Positions 24,573-36,070 of a stretch of 64,000 nucleotides of DNA are shown piece after piece. The notes beneath the pieces were generated by a model. It was not told where the DNA came from. It saw only the letters and a list, made by a program, of their open reading frames with translations, and did not search any database. The position numbers and the translations under genes are program-made. The stretch's first letter is position 1, and each line of letters starts with the position of its first letter. Source of the DNA: Flammulina velutipes (lineage: Eukaryota; Basidiomycota; Agaricomycetes; Agaricales; Physalacriaceae); NCBI GenBank assembly GCA_011800155.1, contig CM022372.1, forward strand, positions 2,294,001-2,358,000, in the 5' to 3' direction.

Positions 24573-25912
24573 GCAAACAGATGTGGCGCAGTGAATAGAC
24601 CATCGTAAGACGTGGTCCGCTGCTTGAAAGACTATCTTTGTCTCTTTTCTTTCCGTAAAACCCCATAAAACTAGCTAAATATTGTTGTGGCCTTTGGACT
24701 CGTGATTGAATCTTATTGTGTTGTTGTTTCAACTTGCGACTTGTCGGTTTACGAACATCGAAAGTTAATGCGCCAATCAATAGTAATTCCCCAACAAGAA
24801 GAGTTGAAAGGAAGACATAATTCTGAACAGAACGGGCATGCGTACAAGTCGTCGATCTATTGACAATGAACAGGTGTTGGGTCGGATCAGAGTACGATCA
24901 AGGAAGGAAGCGTTGAGTGCCTTATATGGAAGTTGGCTTGAACTTAGTGGCACAGGCTGACTTTGAAATCTTGTGTTCCGATTCTCAGCGCCATGACCTA
25001 TTCAGTTCATCGTACTGTGCCTGTAAACACTGATGGTAAATCTTATTGAATTCGCTTAGTGGAACGCTCTATACATGACGATGTGGGAGACCGCTTTATG
25101 TTCTACGTACCGGAGTTTTGGTATATCAGTTTGGCGCCCATCTGACTTGAGTTGGATGACCAGCTATAGTGGAGCGGATAGAATAGAGCTGTTCTCAGAC
25201 CGTGCTAGGCTGTCCGACGTGTCACCGGCATTCCATCAAATCAATGCTAACGTTAACATTCTTGAAGACTTCCCCGTCAGGGAGGAGCATGTCCGATAAA
25301 CTGGCGATTGCTTAGGGCCAACCAAACCCAAGGAAGTCACATAGGCAGAGGGTTTCTTCCAATCGACATGACACTGCTACCCTCGAAATCTGTCTAATGT
25401 TGCCGTCAGTCCGAGTCAACCGTGGGTATCTTTCAATCTTCCTCATGAGAATCAGACGACAGGCGTACAGAGCTTGGCGGCTCCGCTTATTTGAACCTAT
25501 ACCGTAGACCCAATACATAAAGTCGTGCTGGTGAGCACACAAGAAAAATACACTTTTCCAGCTATAAGCACAAATAACCTAACCAGGGTAATCCCTCCTG
25601 CTTAAATATACATTACGCGGGCTGTGCATAATAAGCGTCTTTTTGCTGCTTGCGCATTCATTACCCAATCTGGGTCCCTCCCGCCCTTCCCGCCCCGCCC
25701 ACCGTTCCTGATCGGGAATCTCAAGAGATCTCATCCCTGGTCACCGATTTTGTCGATCGGCACTTCTTTGGCTAATCGCCACCTGTCCCGACGGCTTCGT
25801 ACCAAAAACCCGTGACATTCGCGATATACATATATGGACCGTAAAACTTGGCTGTAACATCCCGCTCCCAAATGAAAATATCTACCCCATTTCCGTTCTC
25901 AATCCACGTCAC
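24573..25912. other. Intergenic region without a recognised gene
   Basis: This holds the hydrophobin 3' region, then 1.3 kb without a supported gene. Frames at 25075-25299 (+) and 25312-25542 (-) show no domain. Confidence 0.5.
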
Positions 25913-26545
25913 CTAAATCTCATCTACACCGTCGTAGTCCTCCCCCAAACCGTGAGCCAATTTCTCCACATACTCAGCCATCCGGTCCGCCTTTTCGGCT
26001 GCGCCACACTCGCCGTGATTTTCCCTGATACGATTGGCAAAGGACGTGAGGTCTGTAGTGACGAAAAAGAGGTCTGAAGCGGCAGTGACGCGGTAGCGGA
26101 GGTGGGCAGCGGTAGCCCAGTGATCTCTGGGGTAGATATGTTTCCTCCCAAACTGACTGGCACCTTCGTAATCCTCTGAATCCCCCAGACCATGGGCGAG
26201 GAATCCGACACGTTGCGCCAACCCATCTGCCACGACAGCTTCGTTACAAAGGGCGCCGTATGAGTGGCGCAGCTCAGAAGCCAAATGATAGAGGTCAGCC
26301 ACGAAGGCGAAGACGTGACTACGAGCGGTGATCCGATAACGGAGGTGAGTGACGCTTGGGTCCTTAGCAGCGTCCTGCCTATTGGAATCATCGTAGTTAC
26401 GTTCTACGTAGCGTTGGATATCGCGCTGCGCGTATTTTTGGGCATCGCGTTGCGCGTAACGAAGAGAGTCTCGCAGCAGGTCCCAATGCGCGGCTCGAAG
26501 GGCGTCGTGCAGAGCCTCGTCAGGGCTAATTGCAAAGGCAGACAT
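25913..26545 (-). CDS. Hypothetical protein with two internal repeats
   Basis: I do not recognise the family. It is a single-exon frame of 210 aa with a true ATG at 26545; a TATA-like ATAATAAG/TTATATTTA stretch lies about 85-95 bases upstream. After an N-terminal helix rich in RYAQRDAQKYAQRD-type heptads, two homologous units follow. The first begins THLRYRITARSHVF and ends LAHGLGDSEDYEG; the second begins AHLRYRVTAASDLF and ends LAHGLGEDYDGVD. Shared positions include HLRYRxTAxS, DL, LA/FA, A(V/E)xAD and LAHGLG. Both units look helical, so a tandem helical domain of about 65 aa is likely. No signal peptide or membrane segment. It borders the mobile-element island. Confidence 0.6.
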   Translation of the reverse strand: MSAFAISPDEALHDALRAAHWDLLRDSLRYAQRDAQKYAQRDIQRYVERNYDDSNRQDAAKDPSVTHLRYRITARSHVFAFVADLYHLASELRHSYGALCNEAVVADGLAQRVGFLAHGLGDSEDYEGASQFGRKHIYPRDHWATAAHLRYRVTAASDLFFVTTDLTSFANRIRENHGECGAAEKADRMAEYVEKLAHGLGEDYDGVDEI

Positions 26546-26798
26546 AGTGAATATTACTGAAGAGATATACAGCGTGCTCTCGCAAGAGGTGAAGGTTGCT
26601 TAGAACGTCTAGCGCAAAACAAAAACATACTTATTATATTTAGGAAAAGAAGCGGCCCTAATGAATGACGTCACAGATAATAATAACAAGCAGACAGTGT
26701 ACTTTGCGCTGCTCTGTCGGTGACAGGTAAGTAATCCTGGCTTTTTTACATATATCAATGGATTCCTTTCGTTCCTTGCCTCCTCCCGTCAACATTCG

Positions 26799-29700
26799 AT
26801 GCAGAGAGAATTGCAACGGCTCCTAAAGAAAAAAAGTGGACACCGACGTTCCTCGTCCACTCCGTCAGCCTCGTCGTCTCAGGCCACGACCACTGTAACG
26901 GAACGAGTCACAAAATGGCAAGGCGACGCTATGACACCCGCACACGTCTCTTGGTATCAGAGCACCGTGATAAACGACATTCCGGATCCGATGAACATAT
27001 CAGACACATCACAATTCCTTCAGAACGGGGGTGGCGTCTATACGTTCCCACAATCGTGGAAGGCAGCTCACGAGAGAAATGTTGAAGAACAGGCTATCAT
27101 GGCCGACCCCCACCTCCAAGAATGTTCGGAACACATAAGTCGAGCTCAATACCCCTCCGTAAATTCTTTTCCGTTCCGCCATGCAGGTACTAGCTGACAT
27201 ACACCTAGGATGATCCCCTTCGAGTTTGGCGTACCCGCATAGATCACCACCTCGCACAACTTTTGACTTTGGAAGCCCCCTCGCTACATGCCCTCACCAG
27301 GTGCGCCGGAAAGGTTGGAGACGTACCTTGCTCTGAGAATGCAACATTTCAATGCCGAAGCTGTTGCGACCAACGTTTGTATTGTTCTACGTGCTGTCTG
27401 GATCAGCATCGTTCCCGTGGGTTATTTTTCCATCGAATCCAGGTACGTTCGTTTGCTCTGACCGTTCCCAACAAGTGACTGACCCCGGTCAAGCAATGGA
27501 AAGACACGCACTTTGAGAAAGTAACCTTGACCGAAATGGGGATGATTGTACAACTAGGTCACGATCCAGGCGAGGTCTGTTCCCTTCCACGTTACTCCAG
27601 CGCAAAGAAATTTGTAGTCATCGACGTCGACGGAATCCACACTATCCGTATCCAATACTGCGGGTGCGGTAAGGCAGACCCAGCCTACAACATCCAACTC
27701 TTGGCACATAGACTTTACCCTGCGACTACATCGAACCCGGAGACGTGCGCCACCTTCCGCGCTCTGGAACATTTTCAAATGTTATCCTTCATGTCCAAGG
27801 TATCGCTGAGATTGATCACTTAGGCCTACATCTGAATGGCTGCCTAGGTGTCTGCGTGGGAGTACTTCCACACAGTCTGCCGACTAACAGATAATACTGG
27901 AACGTCTACGCCGCCGGTACGTTGACGACTCGCTTTAACACGTCTGACGGATACTAAGTACGTTGCTACAGGATCGTTATCAAAATTTCCTCCTTATGAT
28001 TCGTCAATGGAGGCACCTCAAATCTTTAAAAAGATTCGGACGAGCCAACGATGTTACTGGACGAGCAGGAACTCGGGAGGGTGACTTAGCAGTACGATGC
28101 CCAGCCTGCCCTTATGCTGGAATAAATATGGAGCCTCGCGTCCCGTTGAGTACCGTTGCTCGTCCAGTTTCCCTTACTAACCTAACCCACCACACAGGTC
28201 ATGTCCCAACAAGTTTGCAGATCAACTGTTCATAGCGGTTGATGCCAATTTCCGTCTCCAACACCGAGGTGGTGGCAGTTCCCTTATCAAAGACCCGACG
28301 TTCAACGACGGCCACGCTTATATGTGCTCTGATGTGCCTTTTGAAAAATACCTGGAGGTGTTTGATAAGCCAATGACAGAAGAAAAAAATTCCTGCAGCC
28401 GATTTGACGCTGTCAAACTGGCGAACATGAAGGGTGGCAAAGGTACGACTACCACGGGCGTGGTTGCCGTTGTCTGTGCACGCCACGACATGAAACGGCC
28501 GAACTCCGTTGTCAATCTTAAAAAAGGAGAACGGTAGATTCCCTCCCCCGATCATTTTAGGGCTCCGACTAACAAATGGAACTAGGTACGTTTTTTCGGA
28601 CTACGCTGTCCTGAAGACGCTAGGCCATGCACCACCCTCAGAAGTCGTCATCTCTTACGATATCGCCTGTGTATGGTGCAAAAGCCTCTCAAGCCGTATC
28701 ACATCCTACGCTTCACACGATAAGTCCTTGTCTCCACCCTGTACCCAACATCTTCAATTTCTAGTTCCGAAATTTCATCTCCCTGGACATCTCGGACTCT
28801 GTCGCTACAGATTTTCTTTCAACTGGCTGCGGTACATGGGCCGGACTGATGGGGAGGCTCCAGAGCGGAATTGGGCGGCTTCCAACACTCTGGCCAGCAG
28901 TACCAAGGTTATGGGTTCGGGCGCTCGACGGGATACCTTGGACGACCATTTTGGGGACCAAAACTGGCGCAAGGTGTGCCTACTTCGTAAGGATAATCCT
29001 ACTCTCTCCAAGCTCCGCACTAATCCGCTCCGTAGCAGCTGCTCTACGCTCCAAACTCCGCGACGCTGTCGAGAACCGCGCCGTCCAGGTCGTCTCTTTC
29101 CTGGCTTTCCAAAAATCCCTCAAAAATACTGACCAACTTGACACATGGAGAGAACTCGTGAAGAAATGGGAAAAAGACCCACAAAATATGAGCATAGAGA
29201 ACCCGTTCGAACCGAAGAATCGAGGTAAGTTCATCGGATCCGAACGACGATCATAATACTTAACCGGAAATAGAATTGAAAGACTCGTCTGTCCAGCTAG
29301 CATTAGCCCAAGAGGAGGCTACTCCGAAGCCAGTGGAATACGTCCAGCATTCTGTTATTGGACCGGCACAATTTTTGACAACAGGTTTAGACCTGGAGAG
29401 TACGCAGTAAGCTGTGCTTATTCACTCACCCCCCTGTACACTAACATCCAGTCAGATTGAAGATGAAGGCTGAAGTGTCTGAGCTGAAGACGCGCACCCG
29501 ACTTAGCGACTTGGACAACGCACGTTTCCAGGAAAAGCTCAACCGCCTGCAGCGACGTGTACAGGCTTTCAAGGACATTCAGGGGGTCTATATGCCTTGT
29601 GCTACTGTCTATCGCGCTGCCGAGGACACAGAGAGCTCGGGAACAGCGGAGCCTCCTTACAATATTCCACTCCTGCTTCCATCAGCTTTCTGTCGGACCT

Positions 29701-30529
29701 CTACGCAGCCGAAAACCCAATTAGATGTTCTGCTTCTCACCATTGAATTCCGTCTTCGGGAGGCGCGCGTGGAAGATACTCTGGCACGCCTGAGGGAGCA
29801 CTTACTTCTTCGGAGCAGGATGTATCGAATCAAAGATCGTCAAGTCCGTGGCCAAGTTCTTTCCACCCGAGCCTCCACTACGTTACACGCTGTCAACATA
29901 ACTATTCTAGCAGATGCCACGCAATATCGCACCCATTATCGTGCACTCGACGCTCTGGACCCCTTCGTAGCCACACACACCTGGAGGCAAAACTTGAAGT
30001 TACTGCAGGACAGCGATATGAAAACGTTAGAGGAGTCGGATGAATCCGAAGGACGTCGGTCTCTATCGTGGATATGGATAAGTCAGGTTGACGTTTCCAC
30101 CGAAGACGGTATGCAAGAAGGTCAGTCTCCGGTTGCAGTCTGTTGCTATTCCGCCGTTCCCTAACACATCACCGACCTTTAGCCTTGAGGATTGAGTGGT
30201 GCAAGTCACGGGCGCGCGCTCAGCGCTGGCAAGAAGAATGCGTCATCTTGAGAGAAGAGATGAAGCGTGTGGTGAAGTCCATCCAGTACGAGATCCAGCG
30301 CTGGACGACCTACACTACCGGTGACGGTGCGGAGTGCATGCGCACCGCGTCAGGGTTCTCGCGAGGTGCCAAAGCTTACGCCCATCGACAGATCGCACTA
30401 CGACAAAAAATGCTTCAACACGCCCAATCGATTTTTACGAAATTACCCGGGGATGTGCCTGCAGTCGTTGGGGAAAACGAGAACTTAGAGTCTATAGATG
30501 TAACAGTGGACTTGGATATTGTAGTGTAG
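26799..30529 (+). CDS. KDZ-type (Kyakuja-Dileera-Zisupton) transposase A
   Basis: This is a cut-and-paste transposase of the KDZ superfamily, common in basidiomycetes. Early exons join cleanly: 26799-27158, 27209-27442, 27494-27799, 27848-27916, 27972-28144, 28198-28533, then from 28586. A cysteine cluster (CRSCCDQRLYCSTCC, then DQHRSRGLFFHRIQ) forms the CxC zinc-binding region. CPACPYAGINM, VDANFRLQ, SYDIACVW and TDGEAPERNW are the conserved core; the D, D and E of the last three probably form the catalytic triad. A C-terminal domain with LSWIW and an alpha-helical end follows. One junction near 28975-29030 did not resolve in frame, so a frameshift or unusual splice is possible there. A 74-bp duplication covers the stop codon. 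Confidence 0.85.
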
Positions 30530-30653
30530 CTTGTAGACAATCGAACTTCTTGTGTAAGTCGGCGCGCCTTAGCGAACTAGTGGACTTAGATATTGTAGTG
30601 TAGCTTGTAGACAATCAAACTTCTTGTGTAAGTCGGCGCGCCTTAGCGAACTA
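30506..30653 (+). repeat. 74-bp tandem duplication at the end of KDZ A
   Basis: Positions 30506-30579 and 30580-30653 are near-identical (two mismatches seen). Each copy begins GTGGACTT and ends GCGCGCCTTAGCGAACTA. The first copy contains the last codons and stop (DIVV, TAG); the second repeats them outside the gene. Confidence 0.88.
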
Positions 30654-30821
30654 GGCAGGCTAACAAAATTGGAACGCACACGAGGGTCGAGGGACAGACA
30701 GTCAAATATCCGTCAAGGAAAGCGCAAATAACGACATCAATCACAAGATAACAAAATATATAAGTAAGCGCTATTTACAATACACAGACAGATTTATACT
30801 GTGTCGATTTTACCCTGTCCG

Positions 30822-32351
30822 TCACTGGCGTAGACGCTGGCGTTTAACTTGACGCTGGGAGGGAAGGAAATTAGAGAAGGAGCCACAATCACCAGAAAGA
30901 TCTTACCGAATCGTTGTCCCCCGTCTTTCTCTCGAGAAAAAATGCCTCGTCGCTGATGCTGGTCTCCGTCTAGAAAAAGATGCCAAGTTAATAAAGCTGG
31001 AGTCGTCGACCAGAAAATACTTACAGCTACAAATGCTCTCTGCCCCACGAGAGTTTCTGGGGGAGGGAGCTCGATGTTGTCCTCTTCATCTGTTGTGAGC
31101 GTATACGACGCCAATGTGAAGACGCGTCTCTTCGGACGTCTTCCCGGAAGCGGGAGAGTGGTTGGTGGGATGTTGTGAAGACGTGGGCTGCGTCGAGGTG
31201 GCGTGGGGTCCTCCTCCTTCCGAAGACGCCGGATTCGACGGCTACTGGATGCAGCAAGAGTGGGTGAGGTGTCCGCGACTGAGCTAGCGGACGACATAGA
31301 GCCTCTCGGCAGGCTCCCGTTAGAAAGGGTCTCGTCTACCCACTTCGTCACCCCCATCAACTCGTCATCCGTCTCCTGCATCTCTGTATCGAACTGATTC
31401 ATCTCCTCCTCGATCTCCTGGTTGGAGGGAAGGGGGCGTGGGGGGGTGGAGAAGAGCAGAGAAGGAGGAGGACGGGGCTTCAGCGTGGGGAGCAATGTGG
31501 CTGTGCGTCTGGGCCGGCTGGACGCAGTCTGTGGGACTGAGCGCTCCCTCTCCGGGGTGGGTTCCGCACTGGGGGGAGGGGCGGGTGGTACCTCGGGGGA
31601 TTGGACTGGAGAAATCTCGCTACAGTGCCGGGTGCGAGCCGCTGCCACGGTAGAGGCATCAATAGATGCTAAAGGCAGTGTCTTCGACGGCGGCACTCGT
31701 GTAGGGAATGGGGTGGGGCGCGCTTTGAGCGGTCTCTCAGGCAACGAGGCTCGCTTGGCTAGGTCGAGGTGCGGGACTGTGACAGTCTTTGAGGGAACGG
31801 AGTCTCCAGCTGGGGCACGCGCCTCCGAAGTTGTTGCTGGACGACCGCCCGTGGGCTGGTTTTTTTGTAAGGGCTGGGTCTTGGCGGGATTGCCCGATTT
31901 AGAGTCCTGGCGCATGCGGATGTTTGCAGCAGCGTGAAGCAAATCCCTGATGTACTGCCCGAGAGAGTGAGCCAACTTGCTTGAAGACAAACTGAGAAAG
32001 ATATAATCGCACCTGGAACTCCTGAAACCGCCAAATGGCATATGGCCGAAAATCTATAGGGTCGGAGGCTTGAACACGCTTGAAACGACTTTGAAATCGG
32101 GGAAAAATCATATTGACAAGTTTCCAGACATCGCTACCGCCCAGGCCCAAAGAGCGCCGGTATTCTTCGTAGTAGTAGTTGATAAACTCGTATTCCGCTG
32201 CAGTAGGCTGTGCTGCGTCAGTAGAGGGTTCCCAAGGAGGGTGTCGTAACGTACCGTGTGGAGTGAGCTTCGGGACAACGATGTTGACGACGCCATTGAT
32301 ATTGGGGGCGAGGGTAAAAGAGGGGGCAGCAAAACCTTTTCCGTTTCTCAT
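30822..32351 (-). CDS. Hypothetical protein, Pro/Ser-rich, convergent with KDZ A
   Basis: I do not recognise the family. Four exons join in frame: 32351-32013, 31975-31025, 30969-30907 and 30854-30822 (1386 nt, 461 aa). Residues 1-130 look folded (LAPNINGVVNIVVPKLTPHG, PPWEPS, EYEFINYYYEEYRRSLG, DPIDFRPYAIWRFQEFQ, LGQYIRDLLHAAANIR). The remaining two thirds are low-complexity Pro/Ser/Arg with RRSPRLHN and RRPKRRVF patches resembling nuclear localisation signals. The chain ends in RQVKRQRLRQ. It sits about 290 bp tail to tail from KDZ A, with a second unknown gene upstream on the same strand. It is probably cargo of a mobile element, but this rests on position. Confidence 0.62.
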
Positions 32352-32469
32352 CTGCTCTTTTTAGCTATCGTTCGTCGCAGAAGAGTACAATCTTACCAGG
32401 AATATAGGATAGAGCTGTTTATATGCATTCTCCCTGGTAGAGGTTCTCAATATTTGCAGGATAATACCA

Positions 32470-32815
32470 TCTTGCTGCCCGCAGAGGTCGTGCTGTCCCC
32501 TTCGACCTCCGTGATACTTTTGATCCCCGTTAACGTTGACATCCACACCCGCAGAAAAATACGACTCACCACAGTTGCACCGTGCAGTTACAACGCAGGA
32601 AATACAATCTGACTGCCAGTCAAGGCTGCTCTGTCCAATTCGACCTCCGTGAAGCTTTTGATCCCCGTTAGCGTTGACATTCACATCAGCAGAAAAATAC
32701 GACTCACCACAGTCGCACTGTGCAGTTACAACGCAGGAAATACAATCCGACTGCCAGTCAAGGCCGCTCTGTCCAATTCGACCTCTGACGTTTTGATTCC
32801 CGTTAACGCTGTACA
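32470..32815. repeat. Minisatellite, about 137-bp unit, 2.4 copies
   Basis: Units start at about 32521 (GATCCCCGTTAACGTTGACA), 32660 (GATCCCCGTTAGCGTTGACA) and 32795 (GATTCCCGTTAACGCTG). Each carries AGAAAAATACGACTCACCAC and CAATCTGACTGCCAGTCAAGG-like blocks. The minus-strand frame at 32361-32840 is only the repeat read through. Confidence 0.8.
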
Positions 32816-32992
32816 TTTTGCATGGGGACTCGGGTGCCAAAGAACAGAGCGTAGCGGTTTCTGGCCTCTCCGGGAAGTATCATTTGCGTCCCCTACATTA
32901 TACGTACACGGTGCCAGAAGAACCATCCTATGTTTTACTAACAAAAAAGTTTTGCGCTCGTCAGCCAAATGAACAGAGAAATATAACAGCAC

Positions 32993-33618
32993 CTACGGAA
33001 GACCGATATCAGCATCCTCCTCTAGCACTACCTGCCTGCTCATACCCTTCACTCTATCCTGAACGCGCCGCTTCTCCGCGTCCCTAACCCCTACGAAGAT
33101 GAGCTCCGGCTCTGTGTACTCTTCCGGACGTCTTAGAGAGACAACTCGAGGGTAGGCGCCCGGGTTGATCTCCTGACGATAGCGCATCCCGTAGGCTAGC
33201 AGATCGAGACGGTGAGTGGCACGATAACGGGCGGCGTGGATATTATGTCTCTGGCGCAAGACTTCTCGCTCTGACGGGGGCAACTCCTTCTCTCGTTGTC
33301 TTTTTCTATTGCGCATGAAGAGAATTACTAAGGTATCGTGAGCTTGAGAAATACTGACTGACCTCCTCATACGTTTTCTGGCTTGCACTCTGACCCACTC
33401 CTTGCGGGCCTCTGCGGAGTCGGTTTGGTTTCCGTCCTCTCTTTCTCGTGCTCTTTTCCTAGAATGAACTTCTGGTTTAGTGTGACTTTTCTCGTTGGCA
33501 TCGAATCCACTGACCTTTCCCTCACGCGCTCACGCAACTGTTGATCTTCCCACTCAAGCTGCCGTTTGTGGTTGTAATCAACCTCTTCGTCCGTATAGGA
33601 TGGACTTGAGCCTCGCAT
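32993..33618 (-). CDS. Hypothetical protein with a basic helical motif
   Basis: Three exons join in frame: 33618-33515, 33458-33363 and 33305-32993 (513 nt, 170 aa). The family is not recognised with certainty. The chain is very basic and helical. The core, RQRHNIHAARYRATHRLDLL followed by AYGMRYRQE, recalls the N-x-x-AARYR-x-x-HR basic motif seen in many basidiomycete proteins of bZIP-like appearance, so DNA binding is plausible. PEEYTEPELIFVG and a basic helix follow. It lies upstream of, and on the same strand as, the Pro/Ser-rich gene at 30822-32351. Confidence 0.55.
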
Positions 33619-34303
33619 AGTTGGTCGTCGCAGTTGAGGTTGTAGCGTCCACGTGACCGTTTGATAACAACGAGCCTAGAACTTGAAGAGCCTAGACCTC
33701 TGCGTGGTGGGTCGGTAACTTACGCGGTGAGTTCGTCCTTATGCGGTGAGTTCAAACCACTGTTATGTTATTCACAGCCCTTCCTCTGGGCTTCACGCCG
33801 TAATTTAGCCAGGGAAATGGTACTGAAGTGTATTCTGAGCAATATCGTCACCTTCTCTAGTAGACCAGCCCATTCCATTACAGCTTAACGTTCAAGAGGC
33901 CTATTGATCCATCAATATGATACTGATTTCTTCCTTCGATACTGGACTCTAATGGAATTCTGTCTTCACTACCTCGTCAACTTGGCCTTGTGCTTTTGCC
34001 ATGAGCTTTAGCATCCTCACTATTGGAACTGCTTTCTTTGCTTGGCTCTACCCGTAAGCAGTATGTAACACACTCTCTTCTACCTATTTTTCTACTTGGA
34101 AACCGTCGCATTGGACCTAGAGATGTTGGACAAGGAAGAGGGTTCTAAGGTCATATCAGACTACGTTCGGTGGACATCAACGTTAAAGAGAAGGCCCTAA
34201 GGGAGCCGACGGAAAGCACTTCGAACGATGTGGGAGGACAAGATGGATAGACATTGCGGAGCTTTACGTTGACAGACTACGATACATGTACAACACTGAT
34301 ACT
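33619..34303. other. No gene seen
   Basis: This is intergenic sequence inside the mobile-element island. The only frame (33661-33888, +) has no domain. Confidence 0.45.
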
Positions 34304-35251
34304 CTAATCTATGGAAAGCAAACGGCAGACACCCATGTTGCGTGAAAGAAGGAATTTCTCGCGCGCCTGGTACCAGTCGTCCAACTTAAGGTAGCAGTTA
34401 CGAGGGATACCAACAACGTGCGGGGAAACCACTACCCTAGAGGAAATTGAGAGTCAGGTAAGAGGACCAAGGAGAATGGGACTAACCATTCATTGTTCAA
34501 CCCAATCCAAGTTCCCTGAGTGACACAGTACCAGTAGCCGGTGTGAGGATCGGCGGGCACAGTATCCAAATCCATGGCATCCAAGGCAGCCAGTGTCCTG
34601 GCGCTCATCATAGCGCGGGCCTCGGGCGGGATGGGTCCGGCAGGTTGGATGACAATAGGTGTTGGTACAACGTCCAAAGAGCTAGCATCCGCTGCCGCGG
34701 TCGCCAAGGTGGGTGCTTCCCCGGAAGGAGGGTGGAGAGCGGAATAGGCCATGAGGGCTGGTAGGTCCCTGGCTTCATCCAGCTGCGCTAGGAGGTTGGC
34801 CAAAACGGGCAATGGGATGGTCACCGAGACACTGGGGATAGCGCCGTCGTCTGAAAGGGTTACTTAGTGAGGTGTTTGGATATGTGGGATTTTATCACGT
34901 ACCAGGCCCAGTCTTGCTATCATTTTTGGTGGTTTCTAAAGAGAGTGGATCAGCCAAGGGATACCGGAGGCGCTGTACGACCTACCCATGTCGCTGCTCT
35001 CCTTCTCCGGGTCGGCACCCAAAACCACAAAGGTTTCGTTATCCTCGTCTGTAAGAGCGGGGAGTTAGAGAAATGTTGACGAGCTAGGTGAAATTTACCT
35101 TGGGGTGTCCTCCATCGTAACTTCCCGACGGCTTTTCGTAGTTCACAGTGAGGGGCGCATCGCTGGAGAGATCCGAAAGACTCAACCCGTGGCTCAACAG
35201 TTGGGAAAGAAGCGTGTCCATTTCGTTGACGGGAGCTGGAGTGGGAGTCAT
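34304..35251 (-). CDS. Small protein with RNase H1 N-terminal / viroplasmin-like end
   Basis: Five exons can be joined in frame: 35251-35099, 35043-34986, 34935-34903, 34850-34487 and 34436-34304 (741 nt, 246 aa). Exon 2 requires the second of two nearby acceptors (CAGACGAG); the first would break the frame. The N-terminal two thirds are low-complexity and acidic. The C-terminal part, HTGYWYCVTQGTWIGLNNEW followed by VVVSPHVVGIPRNCYLK and then the DDWYQAREKF region, matches the shape of the RNase H1 N-terminal (viroplasmin-like) domain: YxVxxGxxxGIxxxW, then V.GxxGNxYxxF and a helix. That domain binds RNA-DNA hybrids. No RNase H catalytic domain is present. Function inferred from this motif only. 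Confidence 0.5.
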
Positions 35252-35313
35252 CGTAGGGCAGATGCAGAAGGGCATTTGACCGGCAAGTTCTACCTTTATA
35301 GTTCCCTAGACGT

Positions 35314-35351
35314 TCGTGCTAAAGCGTAGAGATCGTGCTAAAGCGTAGAGG
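35314..35351. repeat. 19-bp tandem duplication
   Basis: TCGTGCTAAAGCGTAGAGA at 35314-35332 is followed directly by a copy differing in the last base at 35333-35351. Confidence 0.85.
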
Positions 35352-35368
35352 TCCACAGCGGTCGAAAA

Positions 35369-35640
35369 CAACTCCGTGGGGAAGATGTATATGTAACCTA
35401 CCGAGACTCCGTGAGTTAAATGCATACTAAGTTATTGAAAGACAGCGCTCACTGGTAAGTAGAAACGTCCAGTGTGGGGAAAACGTATCGCTGGAGATCC
35501 ACGGTTGTCAAGGACAACTCCGTGGGGAAGGTGTATATGGAACCTACAAAGACTCCGTGGATTACATGCATGCCATTGGGAGACAACACTCGTTGGGAGA
35601 GATGTCCAGTCTGGGGAAAGTGCATCGCAAGCTGGTTATA
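35369..35640. repeat. Degenerate tandem repeat, 146-bp period
   Basis: Both copies begin CAACTCCGTGGGGAAG (35369 and 35515). They then share GTGTATATGxAACCTAC, GACTCCGTG and GTCCAGTxTGGGGAAA in the same order. The divergence shows the duplication is old. No coding frame spans both. Confidence 0.65.
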
Positions 35641-35809
35641 ACCGTGTCCGCGTCCACTTGGTAGTCAGAATGCGTTACAGTCCCGACCCAAGACTCCGTG
35701 CACGACAAGTATGGTGTAGAAACGGTCGGTTAACCTTACTGCCCTGGCCGTGTACCCCCGATCGTCGTCGTTAAAACAGCAGGTCGGTCGTACAGTCCGT
35801 AGGAACCCC

Positions 35810-36070
35810 ATGATTACCCATTCCTTGCTGGACTATCCGGTTCAGGACTTGATACCGCTGTCGACCTACAATATCTTTCGCGTGGGTCACAATAGCCTCA
35901 GAAGCTTTATTGGGGATCGGGTAAGTTCCCTGGCTAAATGCTGGTAGTAGCACTCACCAGTTCAGCATCTCATCGTTTCACCCGCGGTTCACTGGATCCT
36001 CCTGCAACAAGCCAGCCCACTTCGGATCCTGATTGAGCAGATCGAGAACCCACTCTCTTCGGGCCTGTAC
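35810..36070 (+). pseudogene. Interrupted host-like gene, 5' part
   Basis: Exon 1 (35810-35920, starting MITHSLLDYPVQDL) ends in a GTAAGT donor. Exon 2 starts at 35966 after TTCAG and reads HLIVSPAVHWILLQQ up to the LTR boundary at 36070. The frame is then taken up again at 48280. Joining 35966-36070 to 48280-48384 gives exactly 70 codons. I do not recognise the protein; it has no low-complexity and looks folded. Upstream control and any earlier exons are unknown. Confidence 0.6.

Noticed and set aside
26546..26798. Terminal inverted repeats for KDZ A matching the fold-back ends
   Set aside because: I looked for CACCCTAGG-like ends near the KDZ genes and found none by eye, so a link between them stays a hypothesis.
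32361..32840. 159-codon Cys-containing frame with internal repeats
   Set aside because: It is the minisatellite read through; its period and composition explain the apparent repeated motif.
35472..35774. 100-codon plus-strand frame upstream of the interrupted gene
   Set aside because: It runs through a degenerate tandem repeat and shows no domain; the gene pieces join cleanly without it.
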